The position numbers and the translations under genes were made by a program. Positions 26,159 through 33,834 of a stretch of DNA of 34,521 nucleotides are shown one piece after another (positions within the stretch are counted from its first letter, which is position 1; every line of letters starts with the position of its first letter). This DNA is from Butyrivibrio sp. INlla14 (lineage in GTDB: Bacteria > Bacillota > Clostridia > Lachnospirales > Lachnospiraceae). Below the pieces are notes generated by a model, which was not told the DNA's origin, did not search any database, and was given only the letters and a program-made list of their open reading frames with translations. The stretch lies in assembly GCF_900102515.1 (NCBI RefSeq), contig NZ_FMVS01000005.1, forward strand, positions 195,350-229,870, read 5' to 3'.

Positions 26159-26592
26159 TTAAGGAACCCCGCTAGAATTTTAGCCTTGCTGACCTTTTTG
26201 CCGTCCTGATTTGTAATTGTTGCTACAATGTCGATAGTTCTTGTTGCCTCATGCTTTTCCTTGACATATCCTGCCACCGTAAGAGTATCTCCTATAAATA
26301 CAGGATTTTTAAAGGACGATTCCACTGAATGCAAAAGGCAGAACTTTCCAGGCAGGTATACTCCTGCAAGCCTTGAGTAGAATGATGCTGTAAGCATTCC
26401 ATAGACAACTCTTGAATAAAATCCCTGCTCTTTTGCAAAAGCCTCATCCATGTGAAGAGGATTGTCATCTCCTGAAATCTCATAGAATTTCTGCATCATC
26501 TCAGCTGTGACTGAAGTGCTAAACTCAGCCTTTGTGTATTCTTTTTTATCTTCTTCTTTGGATATTATTTCCTCAAATCTATACTCGTTCAC
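26155..26592 (-). CDS. MaoC-like hot-dog dehydratase/hydratase
   Basis: A 145-residue single hot-dog domain of the (R)-specific enoyl-thioester hydratase type. The hydratase motif is YEISGDDNPLHMDEAFA (37-53), with the catalytic Asp42 and His47, followed by RVVYGML (about 61-67) and a C-terminal strand set. Such enzymes add or remove water at a 3-hydroxyacyl/2-enoyl CoA or ACP thioester. Translation most likely starts at the GTG at 26592, which has GAGG 6 bases upstream; a TTG at 26604 overlapping the ACP stop is possible. It sits between ACP and SDR, forming a compact three-gene thioester module. Confidence 0.85.
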   Translation of the reverse strand: MNEYRFEEIISKEEDKKEYTKAEFSTSVTAEMMQKFYEISGDDNPLHMDEAFAKEQGFYSRVVYGMLTASFYSRLAGVYLPGKFCLLHSVESSFKNPVFIGDTLTVAGYVKEKHEATRTIDIVATITNQDGKKVSKAKILAGFLK

Positions 26593-26600
26593 TAAAAACC

Positions 26601-26843
26601 TCAATCAAGCTTTTCAAGAATGATATCAACCATCTCACCTACGTTTTTCATGGTTACAATCTGTCCCATATCAAACTTCATATCAAACTCATCCTCAATG
26701 GCATTCACAAGATTGATATGCTCAAGTGAATCCCAATCATCAATATCATCAGCTGTTGTCTCTTCTTCTACAGTGATGCTCTCATCATCAAAAACATCTC
26801 TGAAAATCTCATTTAATCTCTCAAAAACTTCTTCTCTTGTCAT
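26601..26843 (-). CDS. Acyl carrier protein
   Basis: An 80-residue acidic four-helix carrier protein. The phosphopantetheine site is Ser39 in DDWDSLEHINLV (35-46). It differs from the fatty-acid AcpP consensus (DSLDxVE), resembling dedicated carrier proteins of secondary or glycan pathways. Loading needs a phosphopantetheinyl transferase encoded elsewhere. An AGGAG site lies 9 bases before the ATG. It is the first gene of the ACP-MaoC-SDR group and the obvious partner of the FkbH-like protein downstream; it may present an acyl group to the MBOAT protein or to a sugar acyltransferase. Confidence 0.93.
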   Translation of the reverse strand: MTREEVFERLNEIFRDVFDDESITVEEETTADDIDDWDSLEHINLVNAIEDEFDMKFDMGQIVTMKNVGEMVDIILEKLD

Positions 26844-26894
26844 TTTAAAAATCTCCTTAAATATAATTATCTAATATCATTACACAACACGGTT

Positions 26895-28838
26895 TTAACC
26901 AATGTAATAATTGTACCATTGCTGGAATATATAGAAAGGCCAGGCAATCTTGCTGAAATTAGCACCGGTTGTGTCACCTGCATCTCCTGTAACAACATAG
27001 TTGTTGATAAATCTTGATACATATTCCGGATCAAATATCCCCTGCTTCTTTAAAAATGAAGTGCTGCTATAGTCAAGAAGCTGTTCCTTTAAGGGGCCTC
27101 TGAGCCATTGGTCCATGGGGACTCCAAATCCGGTCTTTGGCCTTTCAAGCAGCTCTTTTGGTATATAGTCATAAGCAATATCTTTCAGGATATGCTTTTT
27201 ATCACCTTTATAATACTTAAATCTGTGAGGAATTCTGAAGGAATACTCCATCACAGCTGTATCCATGATTGGGCACCTGTTTTCTAAGGAATACTTCATG
27301 GATGCTCTGTCCATCTTAACTAAAATGTCCTCTGGCAGATAGGTTTCCATATCAAGAAGCATTCGCCTTGTCTGGTAATTATCCACCTGATACAAAGACT
27401 CCATTGGATAAAGGACAGGTGCCATATTGTCCTTCATATTATAGTCAGTCGAAAGATACTGCTCTGCTGTCATTGGCCTGTCCAGGCTCTCTAGCCCTGT
27501 AACAAACGCATGTGAAGCCTTGACATATGCCTCAGATATAAGCTGTGTCTTGGTCTCAGGATTTCTGTTTCCAGCAACAACTCTTACTCCAAAAGGCATT
27601 CTGTCAATGAGTCTTCCTCCTGGAATCGGAATCTTTCCCAAGGTACTTACCATAGCACCTGGAATATCTAAGAGCTGAGCCTTTCTAACATAATCATATA
27701 CATTATATCCGCAAAAGAACTCGTCTCCTCCATCTCCTGACAGAGCAACCGTAACATCCTTTTTGGCAAGCTTACTGACCAGCATTGACGGAATCTGAGA
27801 TTTATCTGCAAAAGGTTCATCATAATACTGAGGAATACTCTTCACCAGATCAAACATCTCTTTTTCCGTGCAGTAAAGCTCTGTATGCTCACATCCAAGG
27901 TAATTTGCAACCTCCTTGGCATACTCAGCTTCATTGTACTTGGGCACATCAAAACCAATACAGAAGGTTTTAACAGGCTTATCAGACATCTCCTGAGCAA
28001 TAGCTGTGACTAAAGATGAGTCATATCCACCAGAAAGGAAAGTTCCAATTGGGACATCAGCTATCATTCTACCAGCCACAGAGTTTCTAAGGCGCTGTTT
28101 TAGGCCTTCCTTGGCCTCCTCATAGCTAGTGATCTGATTCTGACTCTCTTTCTTGTAGACTTCCTTGATATCCCAGTATTTCCATTTACTGATATTTCCG
28201 TTCCTAAATCTCAGGATGCTGCCAGGTTCAAGTTTGTATACATCCTTAAAAATGGTATCCGGAGCAGCAATGTACTGATTATAAAGATATCTTGGAAGCA
28301 GTTGCGTTCTGATCTCACTCTTAAAGCCAGGGCACTTCATAATAGGCTTAAGCTCGGAGCCAAAAACGATATTACCATCATCTATCCAGTAAAATAAAGG
28401 TTTTTTGCCTATCCTGTCTCTTATAAGGAAAACATCCTGAGTTTCCCTGTCATAGAGGGCAATGGCAAACATGCCATGAATGTGATCAACCATTCCAATG
28501 CCCCATTTCATGTAGGCAGCCAGGATGACCTCTGTATCACAGGTAGATTTATAGGGATATTCTTTTAGTTCTTCCTTGAGTTCAATGAAATTATATATTT
28601 CGCCATTAAATACAATTGAGACCCTGCCATTTGCCGAATGCATCGGCTGATGTCCTAGCGGTGACAGATCAAGAATCGAAAGCCTTCTGTGGGCAAAGCC
28701 TATACTATAACCATCTGTTCCTTCATAGATAGCAATCCCACTATCATTAGGACCGCGATGATACATAGTATCATTCATGATCCTGAGTTCTTCTTCTGTT
28801 ATTCTTTTTTTAGATATATAGCCGCATATTCCGCACAT
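26895..28838 (-). CDS. asnB: Asparagine synthase (glutamine-hydrolysing) family protein, second copy
   Basis: A 647-residue class II amidotransferase with catalytic Cys2 (MCGICG), RGPNDSG (28-34), FNGEIYN (77-83), the canonical pyrophosphate loop LSGGYDSS (268-275) and SGDGGDEFFCGY. It is a distant paralogue of the other AsnB in the operon, sharing family motifs but not close identity, so it is not a recent duplication. Likely roles are amidation of a hexuronic acid (UDP-GalNAcA is available from the first two genes) or amide formation with an ACP-linked acid. It directly precedes the ACP gene with a 51-base gap. Confidence 0.88.
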   Translation of the reverse strand: MCGICGYISKKRITEEELRIMNDTMYHRGPNDSGIAIYEGTDGYSIGFAHRRLSILDLSPLGHQPMHSANGRVSIVFNGEIYNFIELKEELKEYPYKSTCDTEVILAAYMKWGIGMVDHIHGMFAIALYDRETQDVFLIRDRIGKKPLFYWIDDGNIVFGSELKPIMKCPGFKSEIRTQLLPRYLYNQYIAAPDTIFKDVYKLEPGSILRFRNGNISKWKYWDIKEVYKKESQNQITSYEEAKEGLKQRLRNSVAGRMIADVPIGTFLSGGYDSSLVTAIAQEMSDKPVKTFCIGFDVPKYNEAEYAKEVANYLGCEHTELYCTEKEMFDLVKSIPQYYDEPFADKSQIPSMLVSKLAKKDVTVALSGDGGDEFFCGYNVYDYVRKAQLLDIPGAMVSTLGKIPIPGGRLIDRMPFGVRVVAGNRNPETKTQLISEAYVKASHAFVTGLESLDRPMTAEQYLSTDYNMKDNMAPVLYPMESLYQVDNYQTRRMLLDMETYLPEDILVKMDRASMKYSLENRCPIMDTAVMEYSFRIPHRFKYYKGDKKHILKDIAYDYIPKELLERPKTGFGVPMDQWLRGPLKEQLLDYSSTSFLKKQGIFDPEYVSRFINNYVVTGDAGDTTGANFSKIAWPFYIFQQWYNYYIG

Positions 28839-28861
28839 CAGGCATTTAGCTCCAAAGTCTC

Positions 28862-29632
28862 TTACAGACCATACTCATCAAAAGGAATCTTGTCAAAATT
28901 GTCGCGAAGTGGCCCAAAATCTTTACACTCATTGTCAATGGAATCAATAAGTTCTACATATTTCTCATTTACAAGAGTCTTGTAATTTTCAAGATTGTCA
29001 TATCCTGCCTTGGTCCAGGCAAAAGGATGTGTCAGGATCTGAATCTTCTTGTGTCCTGCCATAGACTCTGCATCAGGATATCCATATCTCCAAATGTGGT
29101 TAGCATCTGACATATACTTAACTTCAAGCTTGGATTCAGGAGTAGCCTTTGGATCAAAAGAGAAGAACTCGTCCTGATAAGCATTTACAATTCCTGGAAT
29201 CTTGATATTCTCCGCAAGAACATCTGGTGATGGCCTGTGAATTGAAAAAGAATTTATCTTAAATCCCAGCATATTGCTGAGCATATCAATTTCCTGCTTG
29301 ATTCTCTCTCTTACAAGCTGCATATCTGTCATGCCATTTAGGGCGAAGTGAAGACCAATATTCTGTCCTCTCTCATGCATGTCTGTGAGGATGTCTCTAT
29401 TTTTTCTGGAGAGAATATTATAAGAATTATTGGTCCACTGGAAAAAGAATGTAGACCTGAAATCCATACTCTCTTCAACCTTGGAAAGGGCGTATGCTCT
29501 TTCTACTGAATATTCCACATCATGGCGCATTATAATGAAAGAATCTCTTTCAAGTGCTTCCTCATAAGTAGCATTAAGGCCCGTGTCCTTGATTGCTTTT
29601 ATTATTTCTCTATAATCGTTATATGAAAACAT
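28862..29632 (-). CDS. NodB-like polysaccharide deacetylase family protein
   Basis: A 256-residue soluble protein with the carbohydrate esterase 4-like pattern: metal-binding RHDVEYS (36-42, with Glu in place of the second Asp), STFFFQW (60-66), GLHF (93-96), SIHRP (about 128-132) and a late THPFAW His. It has no signal peptide, so it would act on a cytoplasmic sugar nucleotide or lipid-linked sugar, not the finished polymer. It lies immediately after the formyltransferase-like gene in the operon, which suggests removal of an N-acetyl group and formylation of the freed amine. An AGGAG site precedes the ATG. Confidence 0.75.
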   Translation of the reverse strand: MFSYNDYREIIKAIKDTGLNATYEEALERDSFIIMRHDVEYSVERAYALSKVEESMDFRSTFFFQWTNNSYNILSRKNRDILTDMHERGQNIGLHFALNGMTDMQLVRERIKQEIDMLSNMLGFKINSFSIHRPSPDVLAENIKIPGIVNAYQDEFFSFDPKATPESKLEVKYMSDANHIWRYGYPDAESMAGHKKIQILTHPFAWTKAGYDNLENYKTLVNEKYVELIDSIDNECKDFGPLRDNFDKIPFDEYGL

Positions 29633-29666
29633 TGATATCTCCTACTTTTTGTTTTTTGAACTCTGT

Positions 29667-30602
29667 TTATATAAGCAGCATCTTTGAAGTCAATGTTACT
29701 TCACTTTCGTATCTGTCTATTCTGATAGAACCATCAACCGTTCTGACAATTGGTTTATTGTCAAAAACATCAATGATCTCTCCAGGCGCATAGCCTGAAA
29801 AATCCATCATTTCGTCAAAAGGATGTGCCTCCCAAATTATAACCTTGTGCTCATCGTCCTCTTTATCTGCATAGCAAAATGCTCCTGGAAAAGGCGCTGC
29901 AACACCGCGGATCAGATTGTAAATGTTTCTGGTTCTGTCTTTAAAATCTATTTTTCCGTCTGCCGCTGTACGTTTATTGTACCATGAATCGTAATCCTTG
30001 GAATCAGTACGAATAGGTATCTCGCCCTTTTCCATGTATGTTGTCACAAGTTTTCTGATAAGATTCTTGGAACATATCATATTCTTGTACTGAGCTGATC
30101 TGATATCATCATGTTCGTTTATCTGAAACATTTCTGTCGCAAACACATTTGGACTGTCTGCATGCTCATCATATCTGAAAAGATTTAGATTAAATCTGCT
30201 ATCTCCCAAAATGATAGACCAGTTAAGGGGTGATCTTCCTCTTCCAAAGGGAAGATATCCACAATTTCCATGAAATCCATAAACACCAGCCTTAAAGGCA
30301 TCAAGTACTTCCTTGGGAACAAGCCTCTGCCATCCCATTACTATTCCAAGATCAAAGGTATTTTCGGAAATGAACTTTTTAGTTCTGTCGTCATTTAGAA
30401 AATAGCTGTCCGCCTCAAAAACCGGGATTCCATAATCATCAGTAAAATGCCTTAGTCCCTTAAAGCCTGATACCTGATTGTGCTCAAGTACCTTGGGAGC
30501 AATTGTGATTATAAGATCTACCGGGCATAACTCCTGTCTTATAAACTCTATGATATTCTCTGAAGTATCCTTAACTCCAAATACAACAACCTTATAATGC
30601 AT
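29667..30602 (-). CDS. Formyltransferase-fold protein, probable sugar N-formyltransferase
   Basis: A 311-residue protein with the N10-formyl-tetrahydrofolate transferase fold. MGWQRLVP (89-96) is followed by the active-site region FHGNCGYLPFGRGRSPLNW (110-128) and Asp149 in HADSPN. The common catalytic triad is Asn-x-His...Asp; here the position two before His111 is Gly, and an Asn lies at 113 instead, so the triad is altered. The C-terminal part (about 200-311) corresponds to the OB-like domain of Fmt-type proteins. Context argues for an amino-sugar substrate instead of methionyl-tRNA. An AGAGG RBS precedes the ATG. Confidence 0.75.
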   Translation of the reverse strand: MHYKVVVFGVKDTSENIIEFIRQELCPVDLIITIAPKVLEHNQVSGFKGLRHFTDDYGIPVFEADSYFLNDDRTKKFISENTFDLGIVMGWQRLVPKEVLDAFKAGVYGFHGNCGYLPFGRGRSPLNWSIILGDSRFNLNLFRYDEHADSPNVFATEMFQINEHDDIRSAQYKNMICSKNLIRKLVTTYMEKGEIPIRTDSKDYDSWYNKRTAADGKIDFKDRTRNIYNLIRGVAAPFPGAFCYADKEDDEHKVIIWEAHPFDEMMDFSGYAPGEIIDVFDNKPIVRTVDGSIRIDRYESEVTLTSKMLLI

Positions 30603-30634
30603 TATTCAAACCTCTGTAAAAATATTGTTTATAC

Positions 30635-32080
30635 TCAAAAGTGACCACTTTCATAAAAGAAGCCCAATAGTCTGGCCTGAGCCTTAACATCAAAGCCGGC
30701 AGCTCGTAGTTTACTCAGTATATAGACTGATGACTGTGACCTGTCACCAATTGAATACTCTATTGCCCTGTGCATATCTCCTCTTGATTTCTTAAGAGCA
30801 ATACCTTCATCGAATCCGGTATCTTTATCAAGAAGTTCCAGATCGGGCATATCTTCTGGCTCAAAAATGCTCTCAGCCCTCTCGCCCGCAATTGCAGTAA
30901 GTGTCCTGTTAAGCTTGATTTCTTCCTGAAGGACATCGCTATGATAGTCCTCATGCAGCATAAGATCATCAAGGATCTTTCTGGCCCAATCTCTTGGTTC
31001 TGAATTTATACTGCGCATAGAAACCAGTTCTGTCACATTAACTTCAGGCGTTATCGTATCAGAAACCAGGCACTGTAGCCCTGCTGCCTGAGCCTCCACT
31101 ACACTTCCGGGAAGTCCCTCGTACCTTGACGGGAAGCAAAAATAATCCATCGCCTGATAGTATTCGCTGGCATTACTCTTGTTGCCCGCAAATATACATC
31201 TGTCATAGATGTGGAGCCTATCAGCAAGTTTCTTCATATCGTCCATAAGTGGACCCTTGCCCAGCATGAGAAGCCTTATCCTCATCCCATGAAGCATGCT
31301 GTACTGATTAAGGTCATCATTGTCAAGAAGCCTGCAGACCTGAGTAAAGACATTTAGTAAAAACTCATGGTTCTTGGCATACCTAAAGCTTCCAACATGG
31401 CCTATAACAATGGCGCTACTAACTCCTAGTTCTTTCCTTATCTTGTTTCTGGTCTCTTCGTTATAGGCAAATCTCTTTAGGTCTATGGCGTTCGGAATTA
31501 TCCTTACATTACCTGCATCTACCATTTCCTTGCCAAAAACTGCTATACCAGCCTCTCTGGAGCAGGCAAAATTATAATCTGCTACACCTTCTCTATGAAG
31601 AGGGGCTCTGAAAAGTCTTTTTGCAAGGCCTTTAACTCCCTCATCACCACCTGCAACTCTGGCATGAGCTATGCAGACAGGTACTCCGCTTCTCTTAGCT
31701 ATGGGAAGATAAATAGCAGCTGTGCTTGTCAAATGCCCCTGCACAAACTTCCATTCGCCCTGGTGTTCCTTGAATAACCGCTTAAGAGCAGCCTTATATT
31801 CGGCCATATTCGTTCCCACGAATTTAGGGACGCAAAAAATCCTGCCTCCAAGCTTTTTTACGCTATTATCAAAATAGTCCGGCTCCCTCACTGCCATCAG
31901 TTCATCAGAAGTCGGACTCTTTTTACCTGTTTTTTCTGGAGAATAATGTACTAGGAAATCAAACTGTATCTTGTCCCTATCCATGTTGCGATAAAGATCA
32001 ATGATACGACATTCTGCTCCACCAACACCAAGTCCCCCTAATACGTGGAGTATTCGTATTTGTCCATACCCGTATTCCAT
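30635..32080 (-). CDS. GT4 family glycosyltransferase with C-terminal extension
   Basis: A 481-residue GT-B enzyme of the EpsF-like group: ILHVLGGLGVGGAE (10-23), HVGSFRYAKNHEFLL (228-242), LGKGPLMD (273-280), and EX7E as Glu321 and Glu329 in EGLPGSVVEAQAAG. Typical members end near residue 375-390. Here about 90 further residues follow, an acidic linker (405-425) and a helical Arg/Ser-rich tail (about 427-481) of unknown role. It is the first glycosyltransferase in the operon order and may add the second or a later sugar to the lipid-linked unit. Donor unknown. Confidence 0.88.
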   Translation of the reverse strand: MEYGYGQIRILHVLGGLGVGGAECRIIDLYRNMDRDKIQFDFLVHYSPEKTGKKSPTSDELMAVREPDYFDNSVKKLGGRIFCVPKFVGTNMAEYKAALKRLFKEHQGEWKFVQGHLTSTAAIYLPIAKRSGVPVCIAHARVAGGDEGVKGLAKRLFRAPLHREGVADYNFACSREAGIAVFGKEMVDAGNVRIIPNAIDLKRFAYNEETRNKIRKELGVSSAIVIGHVGSFRYAKNHEFLLNVFTQVCRLLDNDDLNQYSMLHGMRIRLLMLGKGPLMDDMKKLADRLHIYDRCIFAGNKSNASEYYQAMDYFCFPSRYEGLPGSVVEAQAAGLQCLVSDTITPEVNVTELVSMRSINSEPRDWARKILDDLMLHEDYHSDVLQEEIKLNRTLTAIAGERAESIFEPEDMPDLELLDKDTGFDEGIALKKSRGDMHRAIEYSIGDRSQSSVYILSKLRAAGFDVKAQARLLGFFYESGHF

Positions 32081-32102
32081 ACAAGTTCACCCTATATGTG
32101 CT

Positions 32103-32852
32103 TTACTTTTTTGCCAGATTCCTTCTTAAGTATACCGCATAATACTTGGCTCTGGCTGTCATATATTCCCAAGTTTCCTCCCTTAGAGTTCTAAGCCTTA
32201 TCTCATACTTATCGAACTCGTCAAAAGAAACTATGTCTCCCTTTTCAAAAAGTTTCTCAAAAACATCAAAATCCCTGTTTGTCATAGCCCCGATATGATA
32301 AACAAAGGTGACTATTCCATCTTCCTTGCTGGCAAGAGTTCTGCTCTTACTGATGGCAACAGGAAAAAATGTCATACCGTCTAATTCATAAGGTCCATCG
32401 CCAAAACCATCTGAAATTCTGTGAAAGCCATTGGTCCTGAGGGCCTTTAAAGTATATTTATCGTAGGAATGAAATGGAGCCATAAAAAAGTCAGTATTTA
32501 TTCCGTTCTTCCTGAAAATCCTCTTTCCCTCTCTTATCATTTCATCCTGCCTCTGATAAGAAAGGCCGGCAAATTCGGATTTATCACTTATCGGAAACAT
32601 GCCTGACTTTCTAGTGTTATATACATGGTTATAACCATGCATAGCCACTATCCACCCCTGATCCTGGAGATTTTTTATGTATCCCCAGAAATCAGCTCTA
32701 GGCTCGCATTTCCTTAGCTTTTTATCTTTATTATCAGGCACCACACCTATTAGCGGCTTAATGTCGTATTTGTCCAGAATCGCTTTAAATCTTTCGAACT
32801 TTTCAAAATCCATTTCTGGGGTGATGCCGTCAATTCTGATTGCGATTTTCAT
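32103..32852 (-). CDS. Polysaccharide deacetylase, DUF2334-like
   Basis: A 249-residue protein with a NodB/DUF2334-type metal-binding set: RIDGITPEM (6-14, Asp8), VPD (38-40), MHGYNH (71-76, the HxxxH pair His72 and His76), and later MAPFHSYD. No signal peptide is seen, so a cytoplasmic substrate such as a sugar nucleotide or lipid-linked sugar is likely. It overlaps the epimerase stop (ATGA), coupling it to UDP-GalNAc(A) supply; it could de-N-acetylate that sugar. A basic C-terminal tail (RRNLAKK) may touch the membrane. The family call is good, the substrate is inferred. Confidence 0.78.
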   Translation of the reverse strand: MKIAIRIDGITPEMDFEKFERFKAILDKYDIKPLIGVVPDNKDKKLRKCEPRADFWGYIKNLQDQGWIVAMHGYNHVYNTRKSGMFPISDKSEFAGLSYQRQDEMIREGKRIFRKNGINTDFFMAPFHSYDKYTLKALRTNGFHRISDGFGDGPYELDGMTFFPVAISKSRTLASKEDGIVTFVYHIGAMTNRDFDVFEKLFEKGDIVSFDEFDKYEIRLRTLREETWEYMTARAKYYAVYLRRNLAKK

Positions 32853-33823
32853 AGGTTCTCTTTATACCACTCTATAGCAAGCTCGATACCAGCCTTGAAA
32901 TCATAGGAAGGATCATAGCCAAGATTCTGTCTTGCCTTAGATATATCAGCATTTGAATCTCTGATATCACCAGCACGTGGTGGTCCAAAAATAGGCTCAA
33001 CATCCATTCCAAGAGCATCTGTTAAGTGATGATAAACATCAATAAGGAATTCTCTTCCGCCTGCTCCAATGTTATAGGCTTCGCCTGCTGCCTCAGAAGA
33101 AGCAAGGCACGCGCGAAGGTTACCCTCAATTACGTTGTCAACATAAGTAAAGTCTCTTGACTGCTTACCATCGCCATTGATAGTTGGTGTCTCACCATTC
33201 ATAAGCTGGCGTAGGAACTTAGGAATAACAGCTGCATATGCGCCATTTGGATCCTGTCTTCTTCCAAATACGTTGAAGTATCTAAGTCCATAGGTATCAA
33301 GTCCATAGAGCTTTTTGTAAAGCTTACCATACTCTTCATCTGTCTTCTTGGTAAGTGCATAAGGAGAAAGTACATTTCCCTCCTGTCCTTCCTTTTTAGG
33401 AAGAGTTGTTGAATCACCATAAACAGATGAGCTTGAAGCATAAACGAACTTCTTGACACCATTCTGTCTGGATGCTTCCATCATATTAAGGGTTCCTCTG
33501 ATATTGATCTCCTCATATAAAAGAGGCATCTCAATACTCCTAGGTACGCTTCCCCAGGCTGCTTCATTAAGAACATAATCTACACCCTTAGCTCCTTCCA
33601 TGCAGGCATCAAGGTCTCTGATGTCCTTCTCAAGGAAAGTAAACTTAGGATTACTCATAAATGGCTGTATATTCTCGATATGGCCAGTAGAAAGGTTATC
33701 CATACATCTTACTGTATAGCCCATATCAAGAAGTGCCTCACAAATATTTGAACCGATAAATCCTGCGCCACCAGTTACAAGAAAAACTGAATCTGCAGGG
33801 AATTTTAAATCTCTAAATCCCAT
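32849..33823 (-). CDS. tviC: UDP-GlcNAc(A) 4-epimerase, WbpP/TviC-like
   Basis: A 324-residue extended SDR epimerase. It has TGGAGFIG (17-24) for NAD, AAWGSVPRS (88-96), SSSSVYGDS (130-138) and the catalytic Tyr155-x-x-x-Lys159 (YALTK). The run GLRYFNVFGRRQDPNGAYAA (179-198) is a hallmark of WbpP/TviC epimerases, which interconvert UDP-GlcNAc/GalNAc or the uronic acids UDP-GlcNAcA/GalNAcA. With the dehydrogenase encoded just before it, the expected product is UDP-GalNAcA. An AAGGAG RBS lies 8 bases before the ATG. The choice between acting before or after oxidation is not decidable here. Confidence 0.9.
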   Translation of the reverse strand: MGFRDLKFPADSVFLVTGGAGFIGSNICEALLDMGYTVRCMDNLSTGHIENIQPFMSNPKFTFLEKDIRDLDACMEGAKGVDYVLNEAAWGSVPRSIEMPLLYEEINIRGTLNMMEASRQNGVKKFVYASSSSVYGDSTTLPKKEGQEGNVLSPYALTKKTDEEYGKLYKKLYGLDTYGLRYFNVFGRRQDPNGAYAAVIPKFLRQLMNGETPTINGDGKQSRDFTYVDNVIEGNLRACLASSEAAGEAYNIGAGGREFLIDVYHHLTDALGMDVEPIFGPPRAGDIRDSNADISKARQNLGYDPSYDFKAGIELAIEWYKENL

Positions 33824-33834
33824 TTTATATCTCC

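Noticed and set aside
22345..26843. A polyketide (methoxymalonyl-ACP) cluster based on FkbH and ACP
   Set aside because: No ketosynthase, acyltransferase, O-methyltransferase or acyl-CoA dehydrogenase is present, and all neighbours are glycan genes.
20455..28838. Recent duplication of asnB
   Set aside because: The two proteins differ in length, in the ATP loop and throughout the C-terminal domain, so they are old paralogues or were acquired separately.
29667..30602. Methionyl-tRNA formyltransferase (fmt)
   Set aside because: The active-site motif differs, no def or other translation gene is nearby, and the gene is embedded in a polysaccharide operon.
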